Source: Clostridia bacterium (lineage in GTDB: Bacteria; Bacillota; Clostridia; Christensenellales; Borkfalkiaceae). From it: 49,563 nt of DNA. The notes below the pieces were generated by a model, which ran no database searches, was not told the DNA's origin, and was given only the letters and a program-made list of their open reading frames with translations. Shown here one piece after another: positions 1-8,297 of the stretch. Location of the stretch: contig JAFQEM010000027.1 in NCBI GenBank assembly GCA_017399035.1, positions 1 through 49,563 on the forward strand. Reading direction: 5' to 3'. The position numbers and the translations under genes were made by a program. How positions within the stretch are numbered: the first letter of the stretch is position 1; each line of letters begins with the position of its first letter.

Positions 1-46
1 GTAGATAAATGACCGTACACGACAGAACTCGGCTTACAGACCAACT
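1..46 (+). ncRNA. rnpB: RNase P RNA, 3' end (partial)
   Basis: The first 46 bases match the conserved 3' end of bacterial RNase P RNA: GACCGTACACGACAG followed by AACTCGGCTTA, the strand that closes the P4/P1 region and precedes the mature 3' end. The gene begins upstream of the window, so only the tail is visible. A strong terminator follows 12 bases later, as expected for a free-standing RNA gene. The identification rests on the remembered family consensus, without a covariance-model search. Confidence 0.8.
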
Positions 47-57
47 TAAATAAATAT

Positions 58-98
58 GCCTAGGTTGTGGCTAAACCACAACCTAGGCTTTTCTTTTT
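58..98 (+). terminator. Rho-independent terminator of rnpB
   Basis: A perfect 13-bp stem (GCCTAGGTTGTGG with its complement, loop CTAAA) is followed by TTTTCTTTTT. It ends the RNase P RNA transcript before the minus-strand regulator that comes next. Confidence 0.9.
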
Positions 99-109
99 AT
101 AATCCTTTT

Positions 110-328
110 TTATTTATTCATTTTTGGGTTTTCCGTTCGCTCTAAAAGATAATCTACCGACACGTCAAAATAATCGGCAAAAGCAATAAGCGTTTCGTAA
201 TCCGCTTGTCTTTGACCGTTTTCGTATCGGCTGATACTGTTTTGGTTCATATTTAAATCCATCGCAAGTTTAAGTTGCGATATCTTTTTCTTTTCCCTTA
301 AAAATCTTAATCTCATAACCCTTGACAT
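110..328 (-). CDS. XRE-family helix-turn-helix regulator
   Basis: A 72-residue, single-domain DNA-binding protein. Residues 8-62 carry a classic HTH_3/XRE fold, with the recognition region around NMNQNSISRYENGQR and the usual trailing motif DYFDVSVDYLLERT. A longer reading of the frame would add an unlikely Phe-rich N-terminus that runs through the promoter region, so I start at MSRVM (ATG at 328). MRLRFL (ATG at 316) is an equally plausible start because neither has a good ribosome site. It is divergent from the zinc-ribbon membrane protein at 398. The palindrome between them (331-349) is the obvious operator, so it probably represses that gene and perhaps itself. No partner peptidase or toxin is visible. 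Confidence 0.85.
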   Translation of the reverse strand: MSRVMRLRFLREKKKISQLKLAMDLNMNQNSISRYENGQRQADYETLIAFADYFDVSVDYLLERTENPKMNK

Positions 329-350
329 TATTATACCGTTTTGGTATAAT
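322..350 (+). promoter_or_regulatory. Consensus promoter with embedded operator palindrome
   Basis: TTGACA (322-327), a 17-bp spacer and TATAAT (345-350) form a perfect sigma-A promoter reading toward the gene at 398. Inside the spacer and overlapping the -10 box is a perfect inverted repeat, TTATACC-GTTTT-GGTATAA (331-349). A protein bound there would block polymerase. The divergent XRE regulator is the natural candidate; this pairing is inferred. Confidence 0.8.
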
Positions 351-377
351 AAAAATATCCCGATTTGGGATATTTTT
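351..377 (+). other. Perfect 11-bp inverted repeat at the transcription start
   Basis: AAAAATATCCC, loop GATTT, then GGGATATTTTT. It begins directly after the -10 box, so it would form the extreme 5' end of the mRNA, seven bases before the GGAGG ribosome site of the next gene. It could be a second operator, an mRNA-stabilising 5' hairpin, or a terminator for the minus-strand direction. Confidence 0.6.
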
Positions 378-397
378 ATAAATGGAGGAAAGTTTTT

Positions 398-838
398 ATG
401 TATTGTAAAACTTGCGGAAAAGAACTTAATGAAAACGCCGTTATATGCGTTGGGTGTGGTTGTGTGGTAGACCAAGAAAAAGTTAATAAAATCGTTGGCA
501 AAAAATACAACGAAGAAGAAGTTTCTTTTCCAACTAACGAAAAAATAAAACACGTTCATATTTTAGGTTTTATACTTTCAATTTGTAGTACCCTTTTTCT
601 TTTAACCGTTCCTATTATGGGCGAATATTTAATAGGTGCTTACGTTATGTTTATGATTTTATTGTATACAGGGGCAGGTTTATCTATTTACGGTATTATA
701 AAAGGTAAAAAAGAACCTACAAAAATTTACGCTATTTTGGGCATAGTAATTGCTTTTTGCTCTTTCTTCTGCTGTGGCGTTACTTTTGGTTTAGGTTTAA
801 GCGACGATTTAATATCATATCTTTTTAGAATATTCTAA
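398..838 (+). CDS. Zinc-ribbon membrane protein
   Basis: A 146-residue protein. Residues 2-22 form a zinc ribbon (YCKTCGKEL then CVGCGC, four cysteines in two CxxC knuckles). A polar linker to about residue 50 follows, then three or four hydrophobic segments (about 54-75, 80-100 and 110-140). This layout is common in small Firmicutes membrane proteins of unknown function. The start is the ATG at 398 because GGAGG lies 10 bases upstream (384-388); an in-frame ATG at 365 lies inside the 5' hairpin. It is controlled by the operator-bearing promoter at 322-350 and so is likely regulated by the XRE protein at 110-328. No specific function is assigned. Confidence 0.75.
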   Translation: MYCKTCGKELNENAVICVGCGCVVDQEKVNKIVGKKYNEEEVSFPTNEKIKHVHILGFILSICSTLFLLTVPIMGEYLIGAYVMFMILLYTGAGLSIYGIIKGKKEPTKIYAILGIVIAFCSFFCCGVTFGLGLSDDLISYLFRIF

Positions 839-932
839 TAGCAAAAAAGAGAGCAAGTAGTCGCTCTTCCCGTAGGGATTTTTGCTTTAGATTATCAATA
901 ACAAGTTATTTAATTATTATGGAGGATATAAT

Positions 933-1451
933 ATGAAATATATACTAATTCCAATAGCAATAACTATTGTATTTTCACTTTTGTGGAAAACTAAGACAAA
1001 TGCTGAAAAGAAAATTCCAAATGGAAACTTTATTCATACTAAACCACCAAAAACTCTAACTGGTTTTTTCCTTTTTTCTGCGATTGCCGGAACGTGCGGT
1101 GGCATTGTGCTTGGTATAATAAATAGGGATAATACAACAAATTTAATAGGCGTAATTTTGACTTTTTCTATATTTGCGATTTTAGGTTTTTTCGGATATG
1201 CGTGGGTGCGATTTAATTATGTCGTTATTGATGGAGATAATATTATTGTTTATCGACTTTTTCAAAAAAATAAGTTTTATACTTTTGATGATATTGCATT
1301 TTATAAGGATACTACCCACATGGGTATACAGGGTGCATTGATATGTTATAATAAAAACAAGAAAAAGTTATTTTCGGTTGAAGCAATTCACATAGGTATT
1401 TCCTTAATAATCCAACGATTGAGAGAAAAAAACATTACACAATTATTCTAA
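933..1451 (+). CDS. Small membrane protein, DUF6560-like
   Basis: 172 residues with an N-terminal membrane helix (about 3-18), then two more (about 42-62 and 70-92), followed by a soluble, strand-rich C-terminal half (NYVVIDGDNIIVYRLFQKNKFYTFDDI) that resembles a bacterial PH-like fold. The ribosome site GGAGG at 921 supports the start. It follows the zinc-ribbon protein by about 95 bases on the same strand, separated by weak hairpins, so shared transcription is possible. I recognise only the general class; the DUF assignment is tentative. Confidence 0.65.
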   Translation: MKYILIPIAITIVFSLLWKTKTNAEKKIPNGNFIHTKPPKTLTGFFLFSAIAGTCGGIVLGIINRDNTTNLIGVILTFSIFAILGFFGYAWVRFNYVVIDGDNIIVYRLFQKNKFYTFDDIAFYKDTTHMGIQGALICYNKNKKKLFSVEAIHIGISLIIQRLREKNITQLF

Positions 1452-1540
1452 TATTGCAGGATAAATTAAAACACTAATATAATAAGTGTAGCACACTATA
1501 CTTTCAAAAGAAAGCCGTGTGTTTTGCAAAGCAAAAAGTA

Positions 1541-1566
1541 AAGGATAGCAAAATTTTGCTATCCTT
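1541..1566. terminator. Bidirectional terminator between converging genes
   Basis: A perfect 13-bp palindrome (AAGGATAGCAAAA and its complement) with flanking T and A stretches. It separates the plus-strand gene ending at 1451 from mnmG arriving on the minus strand. Confidence 0.8.
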
Positions 1567-1622
1567 TTATAATGTCTAAAAAATCCCTAGGGGAAACGCC
1601 CTTAACTGCTGTCTTTTGTTAT

Positions 1623-3488
1623 TTATCTTTTTAAGTATACCATTAAAACTGCTATATCCGCGGGGGATACGCCTGATATTCTGCCTGCTTGCCCTAAATT
1701 TTTGGGGCGTATTTTGTCAAGTTTTTGCCTTGCCTCTAGTCGCAAGCCGTTTATTTGCATATAGTCAATATCTTCAGGCAAAAGTTTTTCTTCTAATCTT
1801 TTTGCCTTTTCAATTTGGTCAAGACCCTTTTGCAAATATCCTTCGTATTTAGCGTCAATTTCCACGGTGTCTAAAATTTCTTTGCTTATACCGTCAAAAC
1901 CGCCAAATTCTTCAATAATATCTTTTAGGGGTATTCCACGCCTTACTAAATCTGCTTTAGTTAGCGCAGTGTTGGCTTTTGCATAACCATATTTTGCAAT
2001 AAGGTTTTCACACTCTTTTGGCTTAACCGAAACTTTCATCTCTTCGGTTGCCTTATTATATTGCTCAACCCTATCTAAATAAACCTTATACCTTTGGTCG
2101 GTTACAAGCCCTGCTTTTCTTCCTTTTTCGGTCAAGCGGAAATCGGGGTTATCTTGCCTTAAAACAATTCTATATTCCGCACGGCTTGTCATCATACGGT
2201 AAGGCTCGTTAGTCCCTTTGGTAACTAAATCGTCAATAAGCACGCCTATATATCCGTCATCACGAGAGAGAATAAGGGGGTCTTCGCCACGCATAGCAAG
2301 TGATGCGTTTAGCCCTGCAATAAGCCCTTGCGCAGCAGCCTCTTCATAACCGCTTGTTCCGTTAATTTGACCTGCCGTGTAAAGCCCTTTAATCTTTTTA
2401 TATTCTAACGTGGGGTAAAAGTCAAGTGAATCTATACAGTCGTATTCGATAGCGTAAGCGTAACGCATTATTTCACAATTTTCTAATCCCTTTACCGTGC
2501 GATACATTGCTTTTTGCACGTCGTGGGGAAGAGAAGTTGACATACCTTGAACGTAAATTTCGTTAGTGTCTGCGCCTTCAGGCTCTAAAAACAACTGGTG
2601 ACGTTCTTTATCTGAAAACCTAACTACCTTGTCTTCAATAGACGGGCAATATCTAGGTCCCGTTCCCTTTATAAGTCCACCGTATAGGGGAGAGCGGTGC
2701 AAGTTTGCTCTAATTATATCGTGTGTTTTTTCGTTGGTGTAAGTAAGATAACAAGGCGTTTGCTTTTGCGGAACTCTTTCGCTCAAATAACTGAACGGAT
2801 AAATATCCGTTTCACCGTCTTGAATATCTAACTTTTCAAAATCAATGGTCCTTGCGTCTACACGCGCAGGCGTTCCCGTCTTAAATCTTCTAACCGTAAA
2901 CCCAAGTTTAATAAGATTTTCCGTTAGCCCACTTGCCGCCGATTGAAAACCGTTAGGTCCGCTATTTTGTCGCCACTCACCAGCAATAATGCTACCGTTT
3001 AAATAAACGCCCGTTGCCACCACCACGCATTTACACTCTAGCACGCCACCGTAAGCAGTTTTTACACCCGTTACCGTTTTTTGCTCACTATCGGTTAAAA
3101 TTTCTACCGCTTCGCCTTGCAAAATTTTAAGGTTGGGCGTGTTTTCTAGCGTCTTTTTCATCAAGGTATGATAATAATTTTTATCTTCTTGACCACGCAA
3201 AGATTGCACAGCCGCGCCTTTACCACGGTTTAACATTCTAATCTGCAAAAGCGCGCCGTCAGCGTTTACGCCCATTTCTCCGCCAAGCGCGTCAATTTCA
3301 CGAACTATTTGCCCTTTTGCAGTTCCACCGATTGACGGATTGCACGCCATAAAGGCTATACTGTCTAAATTAAGAGTGAGCATAGCCGTGTTAAAGCCCG
3401 TTCTAGCAAGGGCCAAAGCCGCCTCGCAACCAGCGTGTCCTGCGCCGATTACAACCGCATCAAATTGTCCTTCTATATAGTGATTCAT
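1623..3488 (-). CDS. mnmG: tRNA uridine-5-carboxymethylaminomethyl(34) synthesis enzyme MnmG
   Basis: 621 residues, the normal family length. With MnmE it installs the carboxymethylaminomethyl group on wobble uridine 34 of certain tRNAs, using FAD, NADH and methylene-tetrahydrofolate. The FAD-binding GxGxxG (GAGHAG, residues 15-20) follows an early beta strand. Family signatures GGEMGVNAD, the PARVD segment and the late DPLILSRDDGYIGVLIDDLVTKG motif are intact, and the C-terminus ends in the usual helical MnmE-binding domain (SGVSPADIAVLMVYLK). In many Firmicutes it lies near the origin with mnmE and rsmG. Here it lies downstream of dnaA on the same strand, and mnmE is not in view. Confidence 0.97.
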   Translation of the reverse strand: MNHYIEGQFDAVVIGAGHAGCEAALALARTGFNTAMLTLNLDSIAFMACNPSIGGTAKGQIVREIDALGGEMGVNADGALLQIRMLNRGKGAAVQSLRGQEDKNYYHTLMKKTLENTPNLKILQGEAVEILTDSEQKTVTGVKTAYGGVLECKCVVVATGVYLNGSIIAGEWRQNSGPNGFQSAASGLTENLIKLGFTVRRFKTGTPARVDARTIDFEKLDIQDGETDIYPFSYLSERVPQKQTPCYLTYTNEKTHDIIRANLHRSPLYGGLIKGTGPRYCPSIEDKVVRFSDKERHQLFLEPEGADTNEIYVQGMSTSLPHDVQKAMYRTVKGLENCEIMRYAYAIEYDCIDSLDFYPTLEYKKIKGLYTAGQINGTSGYEEAAAQGLIAGLNASLAMRGEDPLILSRDDGYIGVLIDDLVTKGTNEPYRMMTSRAEYRIVLRQDNPDFRLTEKGRKAGLVTDQRYKVYLDRVEQYNKATEEMKVSVKPKECENLIAKYGYAKANTALTKADLVRRGIPLKDIIEEFGGFDGISKEILDTVEIDAKYEGYLQKGLDQIEKAKRLEEKLLPEDIDYMQINGLRLEARQKLDKIRPKNLGQAGRISGVSPADIAVLMVYLKR

Positions 3489-3531
3489 ATTCTAAATTAG
3501 TAAAATGTTTTTTTGTATGTTAGTATTTCCT

Positions 3532-3779
3532 TAAACGGGTTAGTTACAAGCAAGACAAGGAAAACGAGGATTTTCAAGGGCGCGTACTTTTTGTACGTAA
3601 CCGCCGAAAAACGCAAGTTTGACACAGTATTGCGCAGTAGATAAGCCGTTTATGATTAAACGGATTAGAAACAAGTTGCAGTAGGCTCGACCAAACAAAA
3701 AGATGAGATAGAACGCCTGTTCATCGAAGTTTTTTGCTTTGGACAGTAACGACCTGCAACGACGTTTATAAGCCGTTTA
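3532..3779. repeat. Dispersed hairpin repeat, copy A (two ~120-bp units)
   Basis: This fills the gap between the end of dnaA and the start of mnmG. It consists of two head-to-tail units, 3532-3652 and 3657-3779, each beginning TAAACGG and ending CCGTTTA (imperfect inverted ends). Both have close relatives at 8768-9012. The second unit and its relative are each exactly 123 bp. They differ at paired positions in a compensating way: the outer stem is GTTGCAG/CTGCAAC here and GTTGGGC/GCCCAAC there. The unit ends two bases from the dnaA stop codon. It could be a small non-autonomous hairpin transposon or a structured 3' RNA. Confidence 0.85.
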
Positions 3780-3781
3780 AA

Positions 3782-5125
3782 TTATTGTTTTAAAAGCATC
3801 TTCCTTATATCATTCACTTCTACGGATAATTTAGTGTCCGTTTTCATTTGCTTTTCAATTTTATCACGCGCGTAAATTACAGTTGCGTGGTCTTTTCCAA
3901 AAAATTTACCAACCGTCATCTGTGGCAAACTCATCATATCAAGTATTAAATACATACTAACTTGGCGGGGTAAAACAAACTCTTTGTTTTTCTTTTTGCC
4001 AAGCATATCGTTTTTAGATATCTTATAAAAATTGCAAACGCAGTTGATAATGTCTTCTGCTTGTAATTCTTCTTGCTTTTCGCCTGCGCTCTCTTTAAGC
4101 GCCTCGTTCACAAGGTCAATAGTGATAGGTCTTTCGTGCAATTTGCTTGCAAAAACCACTTTTGTTAGTTTGCCTATAAGCGTTCTTATGTCGCAATCGC
4201 TCATCTCTGCAATATAGGTTAAAACCTTTATGTCAACCACGCACTTTTGCTCTTCAGATTTTCTGCGAAGAATTGCAATTCTCGTTTCTAAATCGGGTGC
4301 TTGAACGTCTGCAAGCAAACCGCCTTCAAAACGAGTGCGTAATCTCTCTTCTAAAACTTCAATTTCTTTCGGGGGACGGTCAGAAGTTAAAACAACTTGT
4401 TTGTTTTGCATAACAAGTTCGTTAAAGGTATGGAAAAATTCCGTTTGAATACCTTGTTTTTTTGCTAAAAACTGAACGTCGTCAACAAGCAAAACGTCAA
4501 CGTTTCTATATTTTTTTCTAAAATCTGCGCCCGTGCCTTTACCTTTGCTTATGCTTTCAATAAGTTGGTTAGTAAACTGTTCGCAAGTAGCGTATAAAAC
4601 GTTTAGCCTTGGCGAATGCAACTTTAGATAGTTTGCAATAGCCATCAAAATATGCGTTTTACCTAAACCCGTGCCACCGTGAATAAATAGGGGGTTATAA
4701 GCGTCGCCAGGGTTTTCTGCAACCGCTTTTGCCGCAGCGTAAATAAATTCGTTAGACGAGCCTACAACAAACGAATCAAAGGTAAATTTGGGGTTTATAG
4801 GTGAACCGGGTATATCTAAACTTTCACGCTCTTCGTCGCCAAGTTGTTTAAGATAATCTTCACGGTCAGTTGCAACCACAACGGAAAAATCGTTGACGAA
4901 AGTATTGCACTTTAAAAGAGCCTCTCTGATTTTACCGCCTATTGCCTTATCGCTAACGGTATCTGCAAAAAGTTTACTTTTAGTGCATAAAACGATTTTA
5001 TTGCCGATAACGTCAACGGGCTTTAATTGCTTAATATACGTTTCAAAGGCAATGGAACTAACCGTCTTTTCCAGTTCGGGGATAAAGGTTTGTTCCCATA
5101 AAATCTCATAATTTTCTTTTTCCAT
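3782..5125 (-). CDS. dnaA: Chromosomal replication initiator DnaA
   Basis: 447 residues, the standard size. It binds DnaA boxes at oriC and, with ATP, melts the origin. Domain I (about 1-80) recruits helicase. The AAA+ domain carries Walker A GGTGLGKT (150-157) and Walker B LLVDDVQF. The C-terminal HTH carries DHATVIYARDKI, the box-reading signature (usually DHTTVIHA). AAGGAAGAG precedes the start. The usual partners dnaN and rpmH lie about 9 kb away, recF is divergent, and mnmG follows downstream across the repeat. The gap upstream (5126-5232) is AT-rich but contains no clear TTATNCACA box, so the origin is more likely next to dnaN. Confidence 0.98.
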   Translation of the reverse strand: MEKENYEILWEQTFIPELEKTVSSIAFETYIKQLKPVDVIGNKIVLCTKSKLFADTVSDKAIGGKIREALLKCNTFVNDFSVVVATDREDYLKQLGDEERESLDIPGSPINPKFTFDSFVVGSSNEFIYAAAKAVAENPGDAYNPLFIHGGTGLGKTHILMAIANYLKLHSPRLNVLYATCEQFTNQLIESISKGKGTGADFRKKYRNVDVLLVDDVQFLAKKQGIQTEFFHTFNELVMQNKQVVLTSDRPPKEIEVLEERLRTRFEGGLLADVQAPDLETRIAILRRKSEEQKCVVDIKVLTYIAEMSDCDIRTLIGKLTKVVFASKLHERPITIDLVNEALKESAGEKQEELQAEDIINCVCNFYKISKNDMLGKKKNKEFVLPRQVSMYLILDMMSLPQMTVGKFFGKDHATVIYARDKIEKQMKTDTKLSVEVNDIRKMLLKQ

Positions 5126-5232
5126 ATCAACTCTTCCTTTTTATCAGTTGCATTTAAGTAAAAAACATTATATAATAATTTTAAATTAAAATAAAGTTAT
5201 TAAGGCAAAATTTTTAAATTTTTTGAATTTTT

Positions 5233-6327
5233 ATGTTTATTCACCGTTTAACACTCAAAAATTTCCGAAATTATTCAGAAGAGTGCGTGTCGTTTAAAAA
5301 CGGCGTCAACGTTTTAACAGGCGCAAACGCTCAAGGCAAAACTAACGCCGCAGAGGCAATATTTTTTCTCTGTACGGGGTATTCTCCGCGCGCCAACAAA
5401 GACCGTTTAGTTATTAAAAACGGGTGTGAGTCGGCAGAAATTTTTGGCGAGGCTACTTCTCAATACGGCGAAGTTTCGGTTAAAGTTGCTTTTAACAAAA
5501 ATGATAAAAAAAGCATTTACATCAACGGAATGCAAGTTTTGAAAATAGGGGAAATTTTAGGTAACATTAACAGCGTATTTTTCAACCCTGCTGAACTAAA
5601 ACTCGTTCAAGAAAGCCCCGACGATAGAAGACGGTTTTTAAACGTTTCTCTCTCGCAAATGTCAAAAACCTATTTTTACGCCCTTCAGCGTTATAATAAA
5701 ATTTTGTCGCAAAGAAACAACCTTTTAAAAGACCCTGATGCTTATATTATCCGTGAAACTCTGCCCGTGTGGGATATGCAACTTACTAAAGAGGCAAGCA
5801 AAATTATAAAGGCAAGAAACGAATTTTTGACCGAACTTTCACCTTTAGCAGAAGAAAAACACGCGTTTTTATCCGACGGTAAAGAAACGCTTAAAATGCG
5901 CACGGAAAGCGGTTATTATGGAACTGAAGAAGAAATTGCTTACTCTATGTATCAAGACTTAAAAACAGGTTTAGAACGCGATATTCGCCTTGGATTTACT
6001 TCGATAGGTCCGCACAGAGATGATATAAAGTTTACTCTCAACGGCGACGACGTTAGAATTTACGGTTCGCAAGGTCAACAACGCACGGTTGCGCTATCGC
6101 TTAAACTTGCAGAAACCGAAACTTTTTATAAGAGATTTAACGAATATCCTATTCTTATTTTAGACGACGTTTTGTCTGAACTAGATAAAAAACGCCAAAG
6201 AAAATTAGTGGGCGCAGTAGAAAAAATGCAAACCATATTCACGGCAACACATCTTGACCGCACGGTGTTTAAAAATACCCCTTTTACAAGATTAGTTGTA
6301 GAAAACGAAAAAATCAAAGAAAAATAA
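5233..6327 (+). CDS. recF: DNA replication and repair protein RecF
   Basis: 364 residues, family length. RecF is an SMC/ABC-type ATPase that helps load RecA at single-strand gaps. Visible signatures are the start IHRLTLKNFRNY, Walker A GANAQGKTN (about 32-40), the signature region YGSQGQQRTVALSLKLAE and Walker B ILILDDVLSELD. The gene is divergent from dnaA, whereas it normally follows dnaN. The upstream region is very AT-rich and lacks a clear Shine-Dalgarno site, so translation may be weak or the transcript nearly leaderless. A methyltransferase follows after a single base. Confidence 0.97.
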   Translation: MFIHRLTLKNFRNYSEECVSFKNGVNVLTGANAQGKTNAAEAIFFLCTGYSPRANKDRLVIKNGCESAEIFGEATSQYGEVSVKVAFNKNDKKSIYINGMQVLKIGEILGNINSVFFNPAELKLVQESPDDRRRFLNVSLSQMSKTYFYALQRYNKILSQRNNLLKDPDAYIIRETLPVWDMQLTKEASKIIKARNEFLTELSPLAEEKHAFLSDGKETLKMRTESGYYGTEEEIAYSMYQDLKTGLERDIRLGFTSIGPHRDDIKFTLNGDDVRIYGSQGQQRTVALSLKLAETETFYKRFNEYPILILDDVLSELDKKRQRKLVGAVEKMQTIFTATHLDRTVFKNTPFTRLVVENEKIKEK

Positions 6328-6328
6328 A

Positions 6329-6922
6329 ATGAAAGACGTTTCGAAACATTACGATTTACTTATTGAAAATGGCAACGACCCCTTTTTAGACGGAAAAGAG
6401 TTGTCAGAATATATGGATAAATATGACGGCAAACAGTTTATAGATTTATTAAACCTTGATAAAAGTAAAAACGTTCTGGAAATCGGTTGCGGTACTGGAA
6501 GAATAACTAAAAAAATCGTAAACAATTTTAGTTATTATACAGGTATAGATATTTCTAAAAAGACGGTTTTTGTGGCTAAAGAACATTTTAAAAATTACGA
6601 TAATATTAGTTTTATTCACGGTGATTTTATTAACTATGATTTTAATAATACGTACGACGTAATATTTTCAACGCTTACGTTTATGCATTTTAAAGATAAA
6701 AAGAAAGTGTTAGTTAAAGCGTTTAATTTATTAAATTGTAACGGAACTTTCGTATTATCGATAGATAAAAATAATCAGAATTTTATTGATACTGGTTATA
6801 GTAAAATTAAAGTTTTTCCCGATAACCCTGAGAAAATTTCTAAAATTTTAACTTCCGTTGGGTTTTATAACCTTTCTATTAAAGAAACGGAACTCGCCTT
6901 TTTAATTTCCGCAAACAAATAA
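6329..6922 (+). CDS. Class I SAM-dependent methyltransferase
   Basis: 197 residues with a Rossmann-fold methyltransferase core. Motif I is VLEIGCGTGR (about 49-58), the acidic end of strand 2 is YTGIDIS, and motif IV is the YDVIFSTLTFMHF region. This is the Methyltransf_11/25 type; the substrate cannot be read from sequence and a small molecule is likely. It starts one base after the recF stop and depends on recF translation, since no good ribosome site is present. Its composition is more AT-rich than recF, which may indicate later arrival. A strong bidirectional terminator follows. Confidence 0.85.
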   Translation: MKDVSKHYDLLIENGNDPFLDGKELSEYMDKYDGKQFIDLLNLDKSKNVLEIGCGTGRITKKIVNNFSYYTGIDISKKTVFVAKEHFKNYDNISFIHGDFINYDFNNTYDVIFSTLTFMHFKDKKKVLVKAFNLLNCNGTFVLSIDKNNQNFIDTGYSKIKVFPDNPEKISKILTSVGFYNLSIKETELAFLISANK

Positions 6923-6930
6923 CTTTTAGT

Positions 6931-6963
6931 ACAAAAAAACCGCTAACGTTAGCGGTTTTTTGT
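6931..6963. terminator. Bidirectional terminator
   Basis: ACAAAAAACCGCTAA followed directly by its complement: a perfect palindrome with A and T runs on both sides. It serves the methyltransferase (plus) and the acyltransferase (minus). Confidence 0.92.
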
Positions 6964-6972
6964 TATATTTTT

Positions 6973-8223
6973 TTATTTTGCTTTTTCTTTACCGTAAAAA
7001 TCGTATATCGCCTCTTGCGCTAAATGCATTTTAGTTAAATAGTTATATGCATTTTTAAGATACATAAAATACGTTGTTTTATCGGTTGCAATATCAAACG
7101 CATCACCACGACCCAAAAAGTCGTATTCAACGTGAACAGAATACATTGAAGACGCAGGTTTATTCAATTCAAACGGCTTGCCGTCAACTTCGCCCGTGAT
7201 AGTAAATCCGTTTTTATCGTGCACAACGTGTCCAAAACCAACTTCAATGCAACTTGTTTTATTGTTATAATAATCTTCTATTCTAACGTCGTCTTCAAAG
7301 TGATAAGTGCCACTTTCAACTTCTCTTTTTACTTGTTCACGTTCCCACTTATACCAGTCTGGCACGTGAGAAAATCCCTTGTCGGTATTTACGCCTTTAA
7401 GTCTTGAAAGGGTGTCCATTTCCCACTTTGAACCGCATTCGTTACACCAAATATGTATGCCCGCGCTATCAGTCTTAAACTCTTTGCCACAAACGGGGCA
7501 TTTATAAAGTAATTTATGCAACCCTTTTGCGCGTTCTTTACACTTGATGTGATAGCCCTTTTCAACCTGCCATTTATATTCGTCTTTTTCAAACGCTTTT
7601 TCTATACGCTGTTGAATTTCTTCTGCAGGTAAATTTTTAATTTCTTCCGCCGAACACAGTTGATAAATGTGCGCTTCTTGGCGGATTTTTCTATAAGGGT
7701 GCTTTGACCATTGAGGTGAGTTCAAAAAGTTTCCGTTTGACATACACATAACTAGCGGAACACCTAAAACTTTGCAAAGTTTACCAAGTGCACCGTCAAG
7801 CCTTTCGTTTACACCTGCAAATTCAAAACGCGCTTCGGGAAAAATCGTACAAGTGTGTTTTAACTTTTTGACATAATACATTATGTGCTTTGCAGTAACT
7901 ATGTCGTGTGTAAACTTTCTCTTTGGCATACCACCTATGCCACCCATAAGAAAATTGCCACGCCTAAACTCTTCAACTGACATAACCCAACCAGTAGTTC
8001 TTGGCATAAGTCCACAAACAATCTGCGGAAAATCCATAAACGACGCGTGTGTTGCTAAAATTAAATAAGGTCCTTTGATTTTCTTTACTGCTTTGTCAAC
8101 TTTTACGTGCCCTTTATTGAACAATAGATAAAAGGGTGCAGCGATAAATTCAACAATTTTTAAGTACCATCTTGGCTTTACGGGCTTGCGGTACATATCA
8201 AATCTTTTTCCTAAATTTTTCAT
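6973..8223 (-). CDS. PlsC-like acyltransferase with zinc ribbon
   Basis: 416 residues. The N-terminal half is a 1-acylglycerol-phosphate acyltransferase (PlsC) domain: the catalytic HxxxxD is HASFMD (59-64), and the acyl-acceptor block FPEAR (128-132) replaces the more usual FPEGTR. A hydrophobic anchor lies near residues 22-36. A zinc ribbon follows, with cysteines 242, 245, 260 and 263, then about 150 residues of unassigned C-terminal sequence. The family normally acylates lysophosphatidic acid at the membrane; the ribbon and tail suggest an altered acceptor or an added binding partner. AGGAAAAG precedes the ATG. Confidence 0.85.
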   Translation of the reverse strand: MKNLGKRFDMYRKPVKPRWYLKIVEFIAAPFYLLFNKGHVKVDKAVKKIKGPYLILATHASFMDFPQIVCGLMPRTTGWVMSVEEFRRGNFLMGGIGGMPKRKFTHDIVTAKHIMYYVKKLKHTCTIFPEARFEFAGVNERLDGALGKLCKVLGVPLVMCMSNGNFLNSPQWSKHPYRKIRQEAHIYQLCSAEEIKNLPAEEIQQRIEKAFEKDEYKWQVEKGYHIKCKERAKGLHKLLYKCPVCGKEFKTDSAGIHIWCNECGSKWEMDTLSRLKGVNTDKGFSHVPDWYKWEREQVKREVESGTYHFEDDVRIEDYYNNKTSCIEVGFGHVVHDKNGFTITGEVDGKPFELNKPASSMYSVHVEYDFLGRGDAFDIATDKTTYFMYLKNAYNYLTKMHLAQEAIYDFYGKEKAK

Positions 8224-8297
8224 CTTTTCCTTCCGTATTCTTAATTATGACCCTTATATAATAACAATAGTATATTAACTAAACATAAACAGCAAAT

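Noticed and set aside
1616-1852. Frames opposite mnmG, dnaN, nifJ and tilS (for example 1616-1852, 13822-14178, 23600-23968, 34485-34937).
   Set aside because: They are antisense shadows of confidently assigned genes and have no ribosome sites or recognisable motifs.
5126-5232. The dnaA-recF gap as the chromosomal origin.
   Set aside because: It is AT-rich but short and contains no clear TTATNCACA box or trio run; the dnaN-rsmG gap is better.
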